Assembly (NCBI GenBank): GCA_030705945.1
Contig: JAUZPS010000002.1
Location: 1 to 35,139 of the forward strand
DNA: 35,139 nucleotides
From: Bacillota bacterium
GTDB lineage: Bacteria > Bacillota > Clostridia > Acetivibrionales > DSM-2933
Direction of reading: 5' to 3'
Every line of letters begins with the position of its first letter. The first letter of the stretch is position 1. The notes beneath the pieces were generated by a model. That model searched no databases, was not told the DNA's origin, and worked only from the letters and a program-made list of their open reading frames with translations. Positions 7,671-16,278 of the stretch are shown here, in pieces. A program made the position numbers and the translations under genes.

Positions 7671-7775
7671 TATATAAAAAGCAATTAATCTTTTACATTT
7701 GCCTATCGCAAAATAACGTTAAAGCGTTCGTTATTTTGCTCCGTCAAATGTAAGATTAATAGTGCTTTTTATATA
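7671..7775 (+). repeat. R1 repeat, copy A
   Basis: A 105-bp quasi-palindrome. The ends are TATATAAAAAGCA and TGCTTTTTATATA. Inner complementary blocks are ATTAATC, TTACATTTG/CAAATGTAA and GCAAAATAACG/CGTTATTTTGC, around a short centre TTAAAG. About 40 base pairs can form. It is identical base for base to copy B at 20574. It lies between flgL and yviE, with no gene in it. Confidence 0.95.
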
Positions 7776-7917
7776 CCTAAATTACATTCTTATTTGACTG
7801 TCACAAAATATATAGACTTACTCATATGTTGCAAAGATTTAAGTTAGGGCAAATGCATAAGCCTTAACGGCATTAACAGCATTTGAGTTATCAAATTCCT
7901 TTTTACCGCGCATAAGT

Positions 7918-9582
7918 TTATCTTAAGAAATCCATCAAGGACGGTTGTATTACTCTTGCCCCGCCTTCAAGAGACGCTTTGTATACATTTTCTTCATTTT
8001 TCAGGTTCATTATTGTTTCAGCCATATCCACATCTTCATTCTCACTCATTAACTGAGTAAAATTGATATTGTCATTTTCAAGCCTGTTTAATGTAAGATC
8101 AATACGGTTGGTTCTTGCTCCAACATCGGAACGTATGCCCATAACCTTATCCCTGAGATTATCCAATTCAGTTATGGAATTATCAATTCCTTCTTTACCT
8201 GTATATGAAGAAACTGTTTTATCAAGATTAGTGTATATTCTTAATGATCTTAACGCATCGTTACTTGCAGGCCCCTCCATCAAAGTTAATTTTCTTCCGC
8301 CATTTGCGGAAAAAACCAACCTTCCGTCTTCATTTTTTACTGTTACATTTGCGTCCACTAAATTTTTATCTGATGTAATAGAAGCCTGAATGCTGTTTAC
8401 CAAATCATCCAGTGTTTTTCCAGGCGTACCGTCATAAGTGTAGCCCCCTGGATCAGGTATAGTAATAGTTGTATACGAGCTCATTCCATCAACTTTAATA
8501 TTGAACTGATTGTTGTTGGTAAGATTTAAAGGCTTGCTGGCGCTGGCTTCAACATTTTGTCCTGTTATATATGTAGTTGTGTCAGGCCTTGACAGCGAAT
8601 CTATAAAGCTGTTGAGCCCCACCATAAATTCTCCCATATCACCTTTTATGCCTGTGCCGAAAAGTTGAGATCCCAATACATTTACATTGAGATTATCGTT
8701 GATTCCTATCTGATAATTGATATCCTCACTCTTAGAAACAACAATATTTGTAACAGGATCAGTTTTTAACTTTATACTCTGCAGCAAATCCGCGGGAGTT
8801 CCTTGCTTTATATACATTTTCATCCTGTTGCCATTGCTGTCAACAGTATTTCTCAGTGAAAACTGCAGTCTTCCTCCATCATTTGTGACTCTTATGTCAG
8901 CAAGTTCAGGATTGGCGTTAATGCCAGTCTGTATATCCAAAGCTAATGTATTTAAATCATTAGCAGTACCGTCATAATTTTTTGCGGGCAATGTAACAGT
9001 TTTATAATTGGTTCCATCAAGACATATCTGAAAGGACAAATTAGCCGTTGTATTATCGACAGGCGCTTTTGTCAAATCATTGAGACCGCTCTTTATTACA
9101 GCTGTCTCATTTGAAGCAACTGATATTTTATAAGTGCCATCCTCATTCATCAAGGGAGTGTCGGTTGAAAAACCGGAAAATACATACCTTCCTGCATAAG
9201 TAGAATTGGATAAATGAATTATTTGCCCCTTTAATTGTTCAACCTCTTTTTTTACCTTTTCCCTGTCATCAGTCGTCATGGTTCCGTTTGCGGATTGCAC
9301 AGCCAATTCACGAGCTCTCTGTAGCACGTCAACAATCATACCCATAGAACTTTCAGTGATATCCATCCATGAGTTAGCGTCATTGGCATTTTTTTTGAAC
9401 TGATCAACCTCAGCTACATCTGTTCTGAGTTTCAAAGCCTTTGCGGCTACAATAGGATCATCTGACGGAACATTGATTTTTTTTCCAGTCGCTAACTGGG
9501 TTTGATACTTATCCATTCTAGTTAAATTGTTGCTAACAAATCCCATCATGTTATTTATCAACATATTATTTGTAATTCTCAT
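7918..9582 (-). CDS. flgL: Flagellar hook-filament junction protein FlgL, extended
   Basis: HAP3, which joins the hook-associated FlgK to the first flagellin subunits. The N-terminus MRITNNMLINNMMGFVSNNLTRMDKYQTQLATGKKI with PSDDP and the C-terminal coiled coil (RSDVGARTNRIDLTLNRL, ENEDVDMAETIMNLKNEENVY) are family hallmarks. At 554 residues it is much longer than the roughly 300 of Bacillus FlgL; the excess is a beta-rich middle region (about residues 150-450), which seems to contain two copies of a unit resembling 'ItItGtdg' modules (LSFQICLDGTNYKTVTLP and FNIKVDGMSSYTTITIP). AGGTAGGG precedes the ATG. The stop of the upstream flgK lies 9 bp before the start, so the two are translationally close. 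Confidence 0.93.
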   Translation of the reverse strand: MRITNNMLINNMMGFVSNNLTRMDKYQTQLATGKKINVPSDDPIVAAKALKLRTDVAEVDQFKKNANDANSWMDITESSMGMIVDVLQRARELAVQSANGTMTTDDREKVKKEVEQLKGQIIHLSNSTYAGRYVFSGFSTDTPLMNEDGTYKISVASNETAVIKSGLNDLTKAPVDNTTANLSFQICLDGTNYKTVTLPAKNYDGTANDLNTLALDIQTGINANPELADIRVTNDGGRLQFSLRNTVDSNGNRMKMYIKQGTPADLLQSIKLKTDPVTNIVVSKSEDINYQIGINDNLNVNVLGSQLFGTGIKGDMGEFMVGLNSFIDSLSRPDTTTYITGQNVEASASKPLNLTNNNQFNIKVDGMSSYTTITIPDPGGYTYDGTPGKTLDDLVNSIQASITSDKNLVDANVTVKNEDGRLVFSANGGRKLTLMEGPASNDALRSLRIYTNLDKTVSSYTGKEGIDNSITELDNLRDKVMGIRSDVGARTNRIDLTLNRLENDNINFTQLMSENEDVDMAETIMNLKNEENVYKASLEGGARVIQPSLMDFLR

Positions 9583-9591
9583 TCGCTATCC

Positions 9592-11259
9592 CTACCTTCC
9601 GGAAACACCAACTCTATTAACCAAAGTATCATAAATTTCTCCTAACGTAGCAATCAACTTAGCCGCCGCTGTATAAGCGTGTTGGTATTTAACCATGTTG
9701 GCCATCTCTTCATCCAGAGAAACCCCTGAAACTGAGGCCCTTCTGTTATCAAGCTGACTGATGATATTGTCCTGAGTATTTGAAATCTGATCAGATTGCT
9801 GAGCATCAATGCCTAAAGTGGATACAAGCGCTTTCATATAATCCTCAGGCGCTCCTTCAACAAAAAGGTGGCTGTTGTGTCTCATATCTATCATATTCGT
9901 AAGGTTTGACGCGTCCTCAGACTGTCCTGAAGTTGAAGATGCGGCAATATTATATTCACCGCTTTCTTCATGAAGTAAATCAGCGCTTACTGAAAAGTTT
10001 TTGGCAGTCAGATTATTATACTGTTTTCCGATATCATCGACAGTTGCGGCTGTTCCTATAAATTCAGATGAGTACATCTCAGACTGAGCATTTTGCTTCT
10101 GAGACCATCCATTCATTGTAAAAAATCTTATCCCCGTTGGACTGACTGTATCGCCAGGCTTCATCATACCATAACCGTCCGCATGTCCCTGGCATACCTT
10201 TGAATAAACTATCGCGCCGGTATTATCCGTGTACTGCGTTATTCCTTCATTCATGGCAAGGGCGAACTTTCTTACAAATTCATTGAGTTTTTTTGTATAA
10301 AATGGTACTCCCTTGTAAGCTGGAGAATTCCCGTTGCCTTCATTGACTCCTTCATTTCCGTCACGCATATCAAGGTATCCCTTAAGTTCCCCGCCTCTTA
10401 CATCTAATGTGTTGCCATCTTCCCACGAAACGTCATACAAATTATCTACGTCCTCATCCACATTGAGTTTTTTGTCTCTTTGCTGTACTTTTAATGAAGT
10501 CATGTTATAGTGATCCACAAATGACTTTCCATTTATGGTAATTACAAAATGTTTCTCGTCTTTGCCGTTTGGCGTCTTTCCCACTACAACTTCAGACGCC
10601 TGTATATTAATTAGCTTTGAAAGTTTGTCCACAAGGACATTTCTTTGGTCCCTTAGATCATTCGCCTTGTTATCATCTAGTTCAGCTTGGTAAATCTGCT
10701 TATTAAGCTGCTGTATTTGTTTACCATATGAATTTATTTCATCGACTTTAATTTTAACATCGTAATTAAGATCTGATTGAAGTTTTTCCATATGAACAGC
10801 AACAGTGTTGAAATATTTTGTAAGAGTTACTCCCTTACCTATTACCAACTTTCTCGCCGCTGTGCTGCTCGGATCTTTAGTAAGCTCCTGAACCGCTGAA
10901 AAATAATCGTTTACAACTGTATTGAAGCCACTGTCTGAAGGCTCGTTAAAGGTTTTCTGAATATCATTAAGCTGTGTGGATTTTACTTCCCACTCGCCTA
11001 AAGCAGTGCTTTCACTCCAATATTTAAAATCAAGATAATCATCATGAATCCTGTCTATCGAAACAGCGTCTGAGCCAGTTCCTATCATTCCTGTACCATC
11101 ATAAACAGACATAGCCGGCGAGGCTTGTTGTACAGACATTTGTCTGGAATATCCTGGTGTATTTACATTGTTGATATTGTGGTTAACTACATCCAGACCT
11201 CTTTGAGCAGTATACAACCCGCTCGTAGCTACATTAAGAGCAAAAAATGAAGATCTCAT
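9592..11259 (-). CDS. flgK: Flagellar hook-associated protein FlgK (standard-form paralog)
   Basis: HAP1, 555 residues. The N-terminus has LYTAQRGLDVVNHNINNVNTPGYSRQ, the FlgK/FlgE rod-hook motif. The C-terminus has SGVSLDEEMANMVKYQHAYTAAAKLIATL, followed by a short tail. Its length is close to Bacillus FlgK (about 500). It is the second of two flgK genes in tandem; the upstream neighbour (11288-13357) is 28 bp away. GGAGGAAAGAGG precedes the ATG. This copy lacks the VWA-like insertion of its neighbour and is the better candidate for the normal hook-filament junction. Confidence 0.93.
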   Translation of the reverse strand: MRSSFFALNVATSGLYTAQRGLDVVNHNINNVNTPGYSRQMSVQQASPAMSVYDGTGMIGTGSDAVSIDRIHDDYLDFKYWSESTALGEWEVKSTQLNDIQKTFNEPSDSGFNTVVNDYFSAVQELTKDPSSTAARKLVIGKGVTLTKYFNTVAVHMEKLQSDLNYDVKIKVDEINSYGKQIQQLNKQIYQAELDDNKANDLRDQRNVLVDKLSKLINIQASEVVVGKTPNGKDEKHFVITINGKSFVDHYNMTSLKVQQRDKKLNVDEDVDNLYDVSWEDGNTLDVRGGELKGYLDMRDGNEGVNEGNGNSPAYKGVPFYTKKLNEFVRKFALAMNEGITQYTDNTGAIVYSKVCQGHADGYGMMKPGDTVSPTGIRFFTMNGWSQKQNAQSEMYSSEFIGTAATVDDIGKQYNNLTAKNFSVSADLLHEESGEYNIAASSTSGQSEDASNLTNMIDMRHNSHLFVEGAPEDYMKALVSTLGIDAQQSDQISNTQDNIISQLDNRRASVSGVSLDEEMANMVKYQHAYTAAAKLIATLGEIYDTLVNRVGVSGR

Positions 11260-11287
11260 GCCTCTTTCCTCCTGTCAAAAAACGGTA

Positions 11288-13357
11288 TTACCTGCCTACA
11301 GTTCCCAATTTATTTACTATAGACTCAAACATCTCATCAAACACATTAAGAACCCTTGCAGCAGCATTATACGCATACTGGTATTTCATCATGTTGGTCA
11401 TTTCTTCATCCATGGAAACGTTTGTTATCGCTTGTCTAGCATTATCCGCTGAGCTGACAAGGGTGTTCTGCCCTTCGGCAGCTGTTTGAGCTTCATCCCC
11501 GCCATTGCCTATTCCGCCTATTATTGAACGGTAAAAGTCATCCATGTCCTGAATATTCGCCGTGTTTCCCATCATTGCCTTATTCCTGAGGTTTGATATA
11601 CCAACAGCAATCGTATTATCTCCAACCGCTCCGTTTACTGACGATACAATATTCTTAAGATCATCAAGTTTAGGGTTGACCATTATGTTTCCCATTTGCA
11701 TCGGATAATAAGGATTTATTGGAACAAAAAAATCGACTCCGCCGTCACCGTTTAAATTAAATCCGCTTCTATGAAGGCTGTTAACCTCTCTTGTCATAGC
11801 ATTTACCATAAGATTCATCTTGTTCTTCAAATCAGAAATTATATTATTGGATTGAATCATATCCCCATAAATACTGCTTCTTATGCTTTCAGAAACATTA
11901 TCAGCTATATCTGACGCAGACAAACTGTTATCTACAAAACTTCCTCCCGAGTTGTCTATGAAGCCCTTCAGCGCAGTTTTGTTACTTGCATCAGATATTA
12001 TTGTAGTTTTTACCCTGTCAGTGTTAAACTGATTTCCCAGAGCGCTCAAACCTGTAGTATCAATCGCGCTGTTTGAATATATAATTATCTGCTTTGAAGT
12101 ATTTCTCCAGTTAGTAGCCGCATCCGCAGTATCAGACGCGCTTTGGGCATCCTTTAACGCCACCTCGGCAACTCCTGCTGTTCCTGTTCCTGTGAAGCCA
12201 ATACCTGTTCCTAACGCTGTATTTCCAATATGAGCTTTAAAGGAATCCACATCCGGAACATATATTCCGCTTGCATTTTTAGTAGAGTTCTCAAAAATAG
12301 TCGGGGAAGTCATTCCTGTATCATCAAAAGTTACATATCCAAGTCTGACGCCAATACCTCTGTTGTTGTAGTCTTTTACAATTGAATCAATCTTGTCATA
12401 AAGCTCATCTCTTCTTTGCGCAGTATCATTTGTATTAAACGCGAATACAAGGTCAACTTTGTCATTAGGCGAACCATTTTCAAAACTGCCTGTGGTTCCT
12501 GCAACTTCACCTCTTGACTCCATGAGTCCTTTTAAAACTCCATTTTTTATTGGGACTATAGTACCGGTTTTTTCAAGGGCGACTGCGGAGAACATGCTGC
12601 CTGCTTTATTATCTACCGTTTTTAATCTTTCATTTACTCCGCGATTAACCAGAAAATAGCCTCCAATTGTTATATCTATCTGACCATCCTGCGTCTCATT
12701 GATGCCGCAGTCAACCAGCTTTGAAATCCGATCAAGCAATACGTTTCTCTGATCTCTCAAATCGTTTGCGGAATCGTCTGCAGTCTCAACCGAAAGTATT
12801 TTAACGTTAAGTTCCGCAACATTTTTTGTTATATCATTTATTTCATTCACCCGCACATTAATTTCCGAATTCAAATCAGACTGAAGTTTGTCAAGCTGGC
12901 TGCCTAAATGGTTAATATATTGCGCTATGGAGTCCCCTCTCTGACGCACAAGCGCTCTTGTTGTCAAGCTTTCAGGGTCTTTTGAAAGTTCCTGCCATGA
13001 ATCCCAGTATTGATTCATGACATTCTGGAGCCCTGCATTCATAGGCTCGCCCATTACTGCCTGGATATCGGTAAAGGTTTTTTGCCTTGTCTCCCAATAA
13101 CCAAGATTCTCACTTTCCATTCTGTACACGTTATCTAAAAATGTATGCCTTATTTGCCTTGTCCTTTGAACGTCAGCTCCCAAACCTATCTGGTAATTTA
13201 CCTCATTCTGATATTTGGAGTCAGATATTGATAATTGCTGTCTGACATAACCAGGTGTATTAACATTTGATATATTATGTCCAGTGACAAACAATCCCCG
13301 GTCGTTTAAAGACAGACCTGACCTGGCAATTTCTATACTTGAGAAACCAACTCCCAT
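11288..13357 (-). CDS. flgK: FlgK paralog with inserted VWA-like domain
   Basis: A 689-residue FlgK. The N-terminal rod/hook motif is intact (GLFVTGHNISNVNTPGYVRQ, residues 21-40), as are the helical region (QSDLNSEINVRVNEINDIT; NDLRDQRNVLLDRISKLV) and the C-terminal NVSMDEEMTNMMKYQYAYNAAARVL. Between about residues 300 and 492 an extra segment reads as a von Willebrand factor A-like fold: VDLVFAFNTNDTAQRRDELYD, then GIGVRLGYVTFDD, then NWRNTSKQIIIYSNSAID, then VKTTIISDASNKTALKGFID with a final alpha/beta unit. The metal-binding DxSxS is degenerate (FNTND), so metal binding is doubtful. The gene follows flgN and precedes a second flgK. It probably forms part of the hook-filament junction with a surface-exposed extra domain (inference). 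GAGGTG precedes the ATG. Confidence 0.87.
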   Translation of the reverse strand: MGVGFSSIEIARSGLSLNDRGLFVTGHNISNVNTPGYVRQQLSISDSKYQNEVNYQIGLGADVQRTRQIRHTFLDNVYRMESENLGYWETRQKTFTDIQAVMGEPMNAGLQNVMNQYWDSWQELSKDPESLTTRALVRQRGDSIAQYINHLGSQLDKLQSDLNSEINVRVNEINDITKNVAELNVKILSVETADDSANDLRDQRNVLLDRISKLVDCGINETQDGQIDITIGGYFLVNRGVNERLKTVDNKAGSMFSAVALEKTGTIVPIKNGVLKGLMESRGEVAGTTGSFENGSPNDKVDLVFAFNTNDTAQRRDELYDKIDSIVKDYNNRGIGVRLGYVTFDDTGMTSPTIFENSTKNASGIYVPDVDSFKAHIGNTALGTGIGFTGTGTAGVAEVALKDAQSASDTADAATNWRNTSKQIIIYSNSAIDTTGLSALGNQFNTDRVKTTIISDASNKTALKGFIDNSGGSFVDNSLSASDIADNVSESIRSSIYGDMIQSNNIISDLKNKMNLMVNAMTREVNSLHRSGFNLNGDGGVDFFVPINPYYPMQMGNIMVNPKLDDLKNIVSSVNGAVGDNTIAVGISNLRNKAMMGNTANIQDMDDFYRSIIGGIGNGGDEAQTAAEGQNTLVSSADNARQAITNVSMDEEMTNMMKYQYAYNAAARVLNVFDEMFESIVNKLGTVGR

Positions 13358-13382
13358 GCTATTACACCTCTTTTAAAAATTC

Positions 13383-13880
13383 CTATATTTTAAAGTCAAA
13401 CATGCTCGATGCCTTCGAACTTGATTTTTCCGCGTCAATTCCATAATTATTATCCTTGGTTCCTGAGTTAGCAAAAAGGTTTAAAGAAAAATTAATATAA
13501 TCAAGGGAATTTCTTATCAGCTTTGAATTTAGATCATTTAAGTTTGTTAGCTCCTTTACCAGCTTACTTAAACTTTCCTGCTGAGATCTAAGCTTCTCTC
13601 CCAAATCGCCTTGAACAATTTCGATAAGCGTTGTTAATGTTATTTCCTCAGATTTCAATTTTAAAGCCCTGGATATCTTAAAAATTATTGTCTCTCTTTG
13701 ATTTTCAATTTGGGTAACTCTTAATATTAATTGCTGCTCAGCCTGAACTATTTTTTCAAGCTCGCTGACCTTACCTTCAACAATAATATCGGTCTTTTCC
13801 TTGGATATTTTATAAATATCATTGTATGTCGCAATTTCATTATCTAATATATTTATTAATTCATTATACAAACAATCCAA
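13383..13880 (-). CDS. flgN: Flagellar export chaperone FlgN
   Basis: A largely alpha-helical protein of the FlgN/YvyG family, the secretion chaperone for FlgK and FlgL. Helical heptad-like stretches (ATYNDIYKISKEKTDIIVEG, VSELEKIVQAEQQLILRVTQ) and the position between flgM and flgK support this. The frame is open from an ATG at 13910, but nothing like a ribosome-binding site precedes it. A TTG at 13880 lies 5 nt after GGGGGTG and gives MDCLYNELINILDNEI, like a normal FlgN start, so I prefer 13880 (165 residues). The C-terminal 30 residues are Ser/Lys-rich and probably disordered. The gene ends 25 bp before the flgK paralog. Confidence 0.85.
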   Translation of the reverse strand: MDCLYNELINILDNEIATYNDIYKISKEKTDIIVEGKVSELEKIVQAEQQLILRVTQIENQRETIIFKISRALKLKSEEITLTTLIEIVQGDLGEKLRSQQESLSKLVKELTNLNDLNSKLIRNSLDYINFSLNLFANSGTKDNNYGIDAEKSSSKASSMFDFKI

Positions 13881-13980
13881 AAGAACACCCCCATTTTTAT
13901 AATCGAACATAAAATATTACTGACTATCATAAACATTCCTTAATTGAAAATTTATATATATTTTTGTCCCTTATAGCATA

Positions 13981-14007
13981 TTTGCGGGATAAAAATTATC
14001 CCGCAAA
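13981..14007 (-). other. Perfect hairpin in the flgM-flgN gap
   Basis: TTTGCGGGATAA / TTATCCCGCAAA, a perfect 12-bp stem with a 3-nt loop, 102 bp after flgM. No strong U-run follows on the minus strand, so it is better seen as an attenuator or a 3'-end stabiliser/processing site that sets flgM apart from flgN-flgK than as a full terminator. Confidence 0.7.
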
Positions 14008-14108
14008 ATGTTTTAATATTGCTATTAAAATTCAGTATTAAACTACCTTCCTCAACTTTCCCACATCATTAATATTCTTGCAACCATATTCACTTGATGT
14101 AGGAGAGT

Positions 14109-14399
14109 TTAGCTATTTGTTTTGTTTATTACCGAATCAATTAACTTGTCTGCGACCTCATTACCACCCACATTGTACTCGCCTGAGTTGTATTTCTCCT
14201 CGATTTGCTTAACCTTTTCTGTCCTGATTTCCGGGATATCCTTCAAGGCCTTTAATGCTGTCTGAAAGTCCTTTGCTTGATTAGATATTGAGAGAACATC
14301 TTTCTTTCCAGCAGTTGCTTCTGATTTGTCAACCTTGTTGATATTTTTGTTTTTGCTGTAGATCCCGGAGACCTTTGGCGCATCTCCATTGATTCTCAT
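14109..14399 (-). CDS. flgM: Anti-sigma factor FlgM
   Basis: A 96-residue inhibitor of the flagellar sigma factor. The N-terminus MRINGDAPKVSGIYSKN is basic and unstructured; the C-terminal half, with DVLSISNQAKDFQTALKALKDIPEIRTEKV, then EKYNSGEYNVGGNEVADKLID, carries the sigma-binding helices and the typical 'YxV..xVAdKLI' ending. The start is the ATG at 14399, 5 nt after AGGTGG; a GTG three codons upstream is not needed. A sigma-D-like promoter at 14697-14723 would give autoregulation through its own target. It is separated from the upstream yvyF by a terminator and from flgN by a hairpin. Confidence 0.93.
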   Translation of the reverse strand: MRINGDAPKVSGIYSKNKNINKVDKSEATAGKKDVLSISNQAKDFQTALKALKDIPEIRTEKVKQIEEKYNSGEYNVGGNEVADKLIDSVINKTNS

Positions 14400-14696
14400 A
14401 AATACCACCTACCTTCTTAAACTTTAGATATAATTTAATTATACATTTTTCTTTATATAAAACTTATATAAATTCACATATAATTTCGACTTTTACTTCT
14501 ATTGTATATTTATGTTAAACCGGTAATTTTTAAATACCAGCTTATATACTTGTAAATAGGAATTTTAAGAAATAAGTTAGTCCCCCATAATAAAACATTA
14601 TCATTTAAACTTTTAATCTCTATATTCAAAGCCCAACTATACAGCGTTTACGTTAATGTTTAATTTAAATTTAATCTTATATTCCTCTCACTAAAT

Positions 14697-14723
14697 ATAT
14701 CGGAAATTTGTATTATTAGTTAA
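14697..14723 (-). promoter_or_regulatory. Sigma-D-like promoter of flgM
   Basis: TTAA (14720-14723), 15 bp, TCCGATAT (14697-14704) on the minus strand, the same boxes and spacing as the flagellin promoter. It leaves a leader of about 290 nt before flgM. Apart from this and the yvyF terminator, I see nothing else definite in the 14400-14847 gap. Confidence 0.6.
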
Positions 14724-14791
14724 TAGTTTTTTTATAAAAATTTCCTAATTGCAAATGCTTAACGCATGCCTTAAAAATTATTCTATTAATA

Positions 14792-14829
14792 AAAACTGCC
14801 CCCTTATTGAAATTATCGGAGGCAGTTTT
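14792..14829 (-). terminator. Terminator after yvyF
   Basis: A 12-bp stem (AAAACTGCCTCC / GGGGGCAGTTTT on the minus strand, with one U-G pair) and a 14-nt loop, followed by a U run, 18 bp past the yvyF stop. Confidence 0.88.
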
Positions 14830-14847
14830 CTTAAACTTAACACTTTT

Positions 14848-15270
14848 TTATTTTTTTTCGTTTTTATTTAAAAACCTCATTTCATATTCTTTTTTAGAAT
14901 TTGAAGAACCCGCCAGCGTTTCTGAAATGTCAGTCGCCGTCTTTTTTAAGCTTGTTGTTAAGCTGCTCTGGCAAATATCACAAAAACGACCGGTTTTAAT
15001 TGATTTGCCGCAGTTTTCACATGAAAGCACAATATTAGCTTCTTCGCCTACAATCTCAAGCCGCCCTTCTCTTAGATACCTGGTTATCTTATCAACACTT
15101 ATTTCCAAGTCCTCAGATACTTTTGACATCGCTGCTCCCGGATATTTATACAAATATTCCTTAACCCTCTTAAAGTCTTCATCATCTGCCTGTATACAAG
15201 TCGGGCAAAGCGGGTTGCCAATATAGTTATATACCTTGCCGCATCTTCTGCAATTTCTTACATCCGGCAT
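14848..15270 (-). CDS. yvyF: YvyF-type flagellar operon zinc-ribbon protein
   Basis: A 140-residue protein with two CxxC pairs at each end: C7/C10 with C22/C25 (CRRCGKVY then PLCPTC) and C84/C87 with C97/C100 (CENCGKS then CDIC). The middle (residues 30-75: SKVSEDLEISVDKITRYLRE) looks like a small helix-turn-helix. This is the arrangement of Bacillus YvyF, found between comFC and flgM in Firmicutes. It probably binds zinc and possibly nucleic acid; its role is not established. It starts 18 bp after comFC with GGAGGG before the ATG, and its own terminator follows, so comFC-yvyF is a two-gene unit under the promoter at 15993. Confidence 0.85.
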   Translation of the reverse strand: MPDVRNCRRCGKVYNYIGNPLCPTCIQADDEDFKRVKEYLYKYPGAAMSKVSEDLEISVDKITRYLREGRLEIVGEEANIVLSCENCGKSIKTGRFCDICQSSLTTSLKKTATDISETLAGSSNSKKEYEMRFLNKNEKK

Positions 15271-15288
15271 TATTAGCCCTCCATTCTC

Positions 15289-15954
15289 TTATATAAATTT
15301 TTTCCCTGAAGCAATAGCAACTACTGTTATATCTTTAGCGCCTGATTCTTTGAGAACTCTGCTGCACTCAGATAATGTATTTCCTGTAGTCAATATATCA
15401 TCGACAATAATAATGCTTTTTCCTTCAATCTCTTTGGGATAGCGCGCTTTAAACGCGTCTTTCACATTAAGATATCTCCCTTCCTTTTTTGTTAAGCTCT
15501 GAACGTTTGTATTCTTTACTCTTGTAATACAATAAGATTTTTCTTTTATTTTTAGTTCTTTGCTGATAAATGAGGATATAAGATATGATTGATTGTAGCC
15601 TCTTGAGATCTGCCTTTCCTTATGAAGCGGCACACTAATTATTATATCAAATTTTTGGCCTCTTGTCACTTTTTTAATTTTATCTGATAAAAGCCTGCCA
15701 AAAGTCCTGTAATAGTGAGATTTATTGTGAAACTTAAACCTCTTTATTGCGTCTTTAATAATACCTGTGTATTCACAAAGACAAATTACGCTGTCGAAGG
15801 AATAAGCCGGGCCTAATTTATATATTTCATCCGGTAAAAAAGGTATCTTATCAAGGCATAAATTACATATATCAGCTTTTGAATTGAATGCCAATAATTC
15901 CCCGCAAAAAACGCATTTTGGTGGAAACAATAAGTTTATAAACTGTTTTAACAT
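15289..15954 (-). CDS. comFC: ComF family phosphoribosyltransferase-like protein
   Basis: A 221-residue ComFC-type protein, needed for DNA uptake during transformation where studied. An N-terminal zinc site is visible (CVFC and CNLC, four cysteines), followed by a type I phosphoribosyltransferase fold with the PRPP loop IIIVDDILTTGNTLSEC near the C-terminus and RGYNQSYLIS in the middle. The ATG at 15954 gives MLKQFINLLFPPKC, typical of clostridial members, with AGGTGAG upstream; a GTG three codons earlier overlaps that Shine-Dalgarno and is less likely. No comFA gene is in the window, so its presence here reflects the flagellar neighbourhood rather than a competence operon. Confidence 0.9.
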   Translation of the reverse strand: MLKQFINLLFPPKCVFCGELLAFNSKADICNLCLDKIPFLPDEIYKLGPAYSFDSVICLCEYTGIIKDAIKRFKFHNKSHYYRTFGRLLSDKIKKVTRGQKFDIIISVPLHKERQISRGYNQSYLISSFISKELKIKEKSYCITRVKNTNVQSLTKKEGRYLNVKDAFKARYPKEIEGKSIIIVDDILTTGNTLSECSRVLKESGAKDITVVAIASGKKFI

Positions 15955-15992
15955 TCTTCTCACCTAATGAATGGTAAATTTTATTATTAATA

Positions 15993-16020
15993 ATATCGGA
16001 CCTAATATCATTTTTCATTA
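15993..16020 (-). promoter_or_regulatory. Sigma-D-like promoter of comFC-yvyF
   Basis: TCCGATAT (15993-16000) with TAAT 16 bp upstream (16017-16020) on the minus strand, 38 bp before the comFC start. The -10 equals those of flgM and flagellin; the -35 is weaker. Confidence 0.5.
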
Positions 16021-16155
16021 TGAAACATTGAAAATTATGATAACTTTTATAATATTTTTATGATAATTGAAGATATAGCGAGATAATAATAACTAGGATA
16101 TGAGAATCAACTAAAATGTAATTATTTGATATAAAACTGCTAAAAATAATTATAA

Positions 16156-16201
16156 AGTATTGCGAATTGAGTTTTTCACAATACTAAAATCGTTATATAA
16201 T
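16156..16201 (+). promoter_or_regulatory. Probable vegetative promoter and operator-like repeat for kimA
   Basis: TATAAT at 16196-16201 with TTTTCA 17 bp upstream (16173-16178). The -35 lies inside a 7-bp inverted repeat AGTATTG / CAATACT (16156-16162, 16179-16185), which could be a repressor site. No ydaO-type c-di-AMP riboswitch was recognised in this leader. The rest of the 15955-16278 gap shows nothing more than the comFC promoter. Confidence 0.45.
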
Positions 16202-16278
16202 TGGCAAATAGTACTTTTTTTGAATAAGAATTTAGAAATTTATTAATTAACAATAATTTAATATTCGAAGGTGGTTTT

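Noticed and set aside
15964..16278. ydaO/c-di-AMP riboswitch before kimA
   Set aside because: No consensus segments recognised; the region is AT-rich with only a short inverted repeat and a -10 box.
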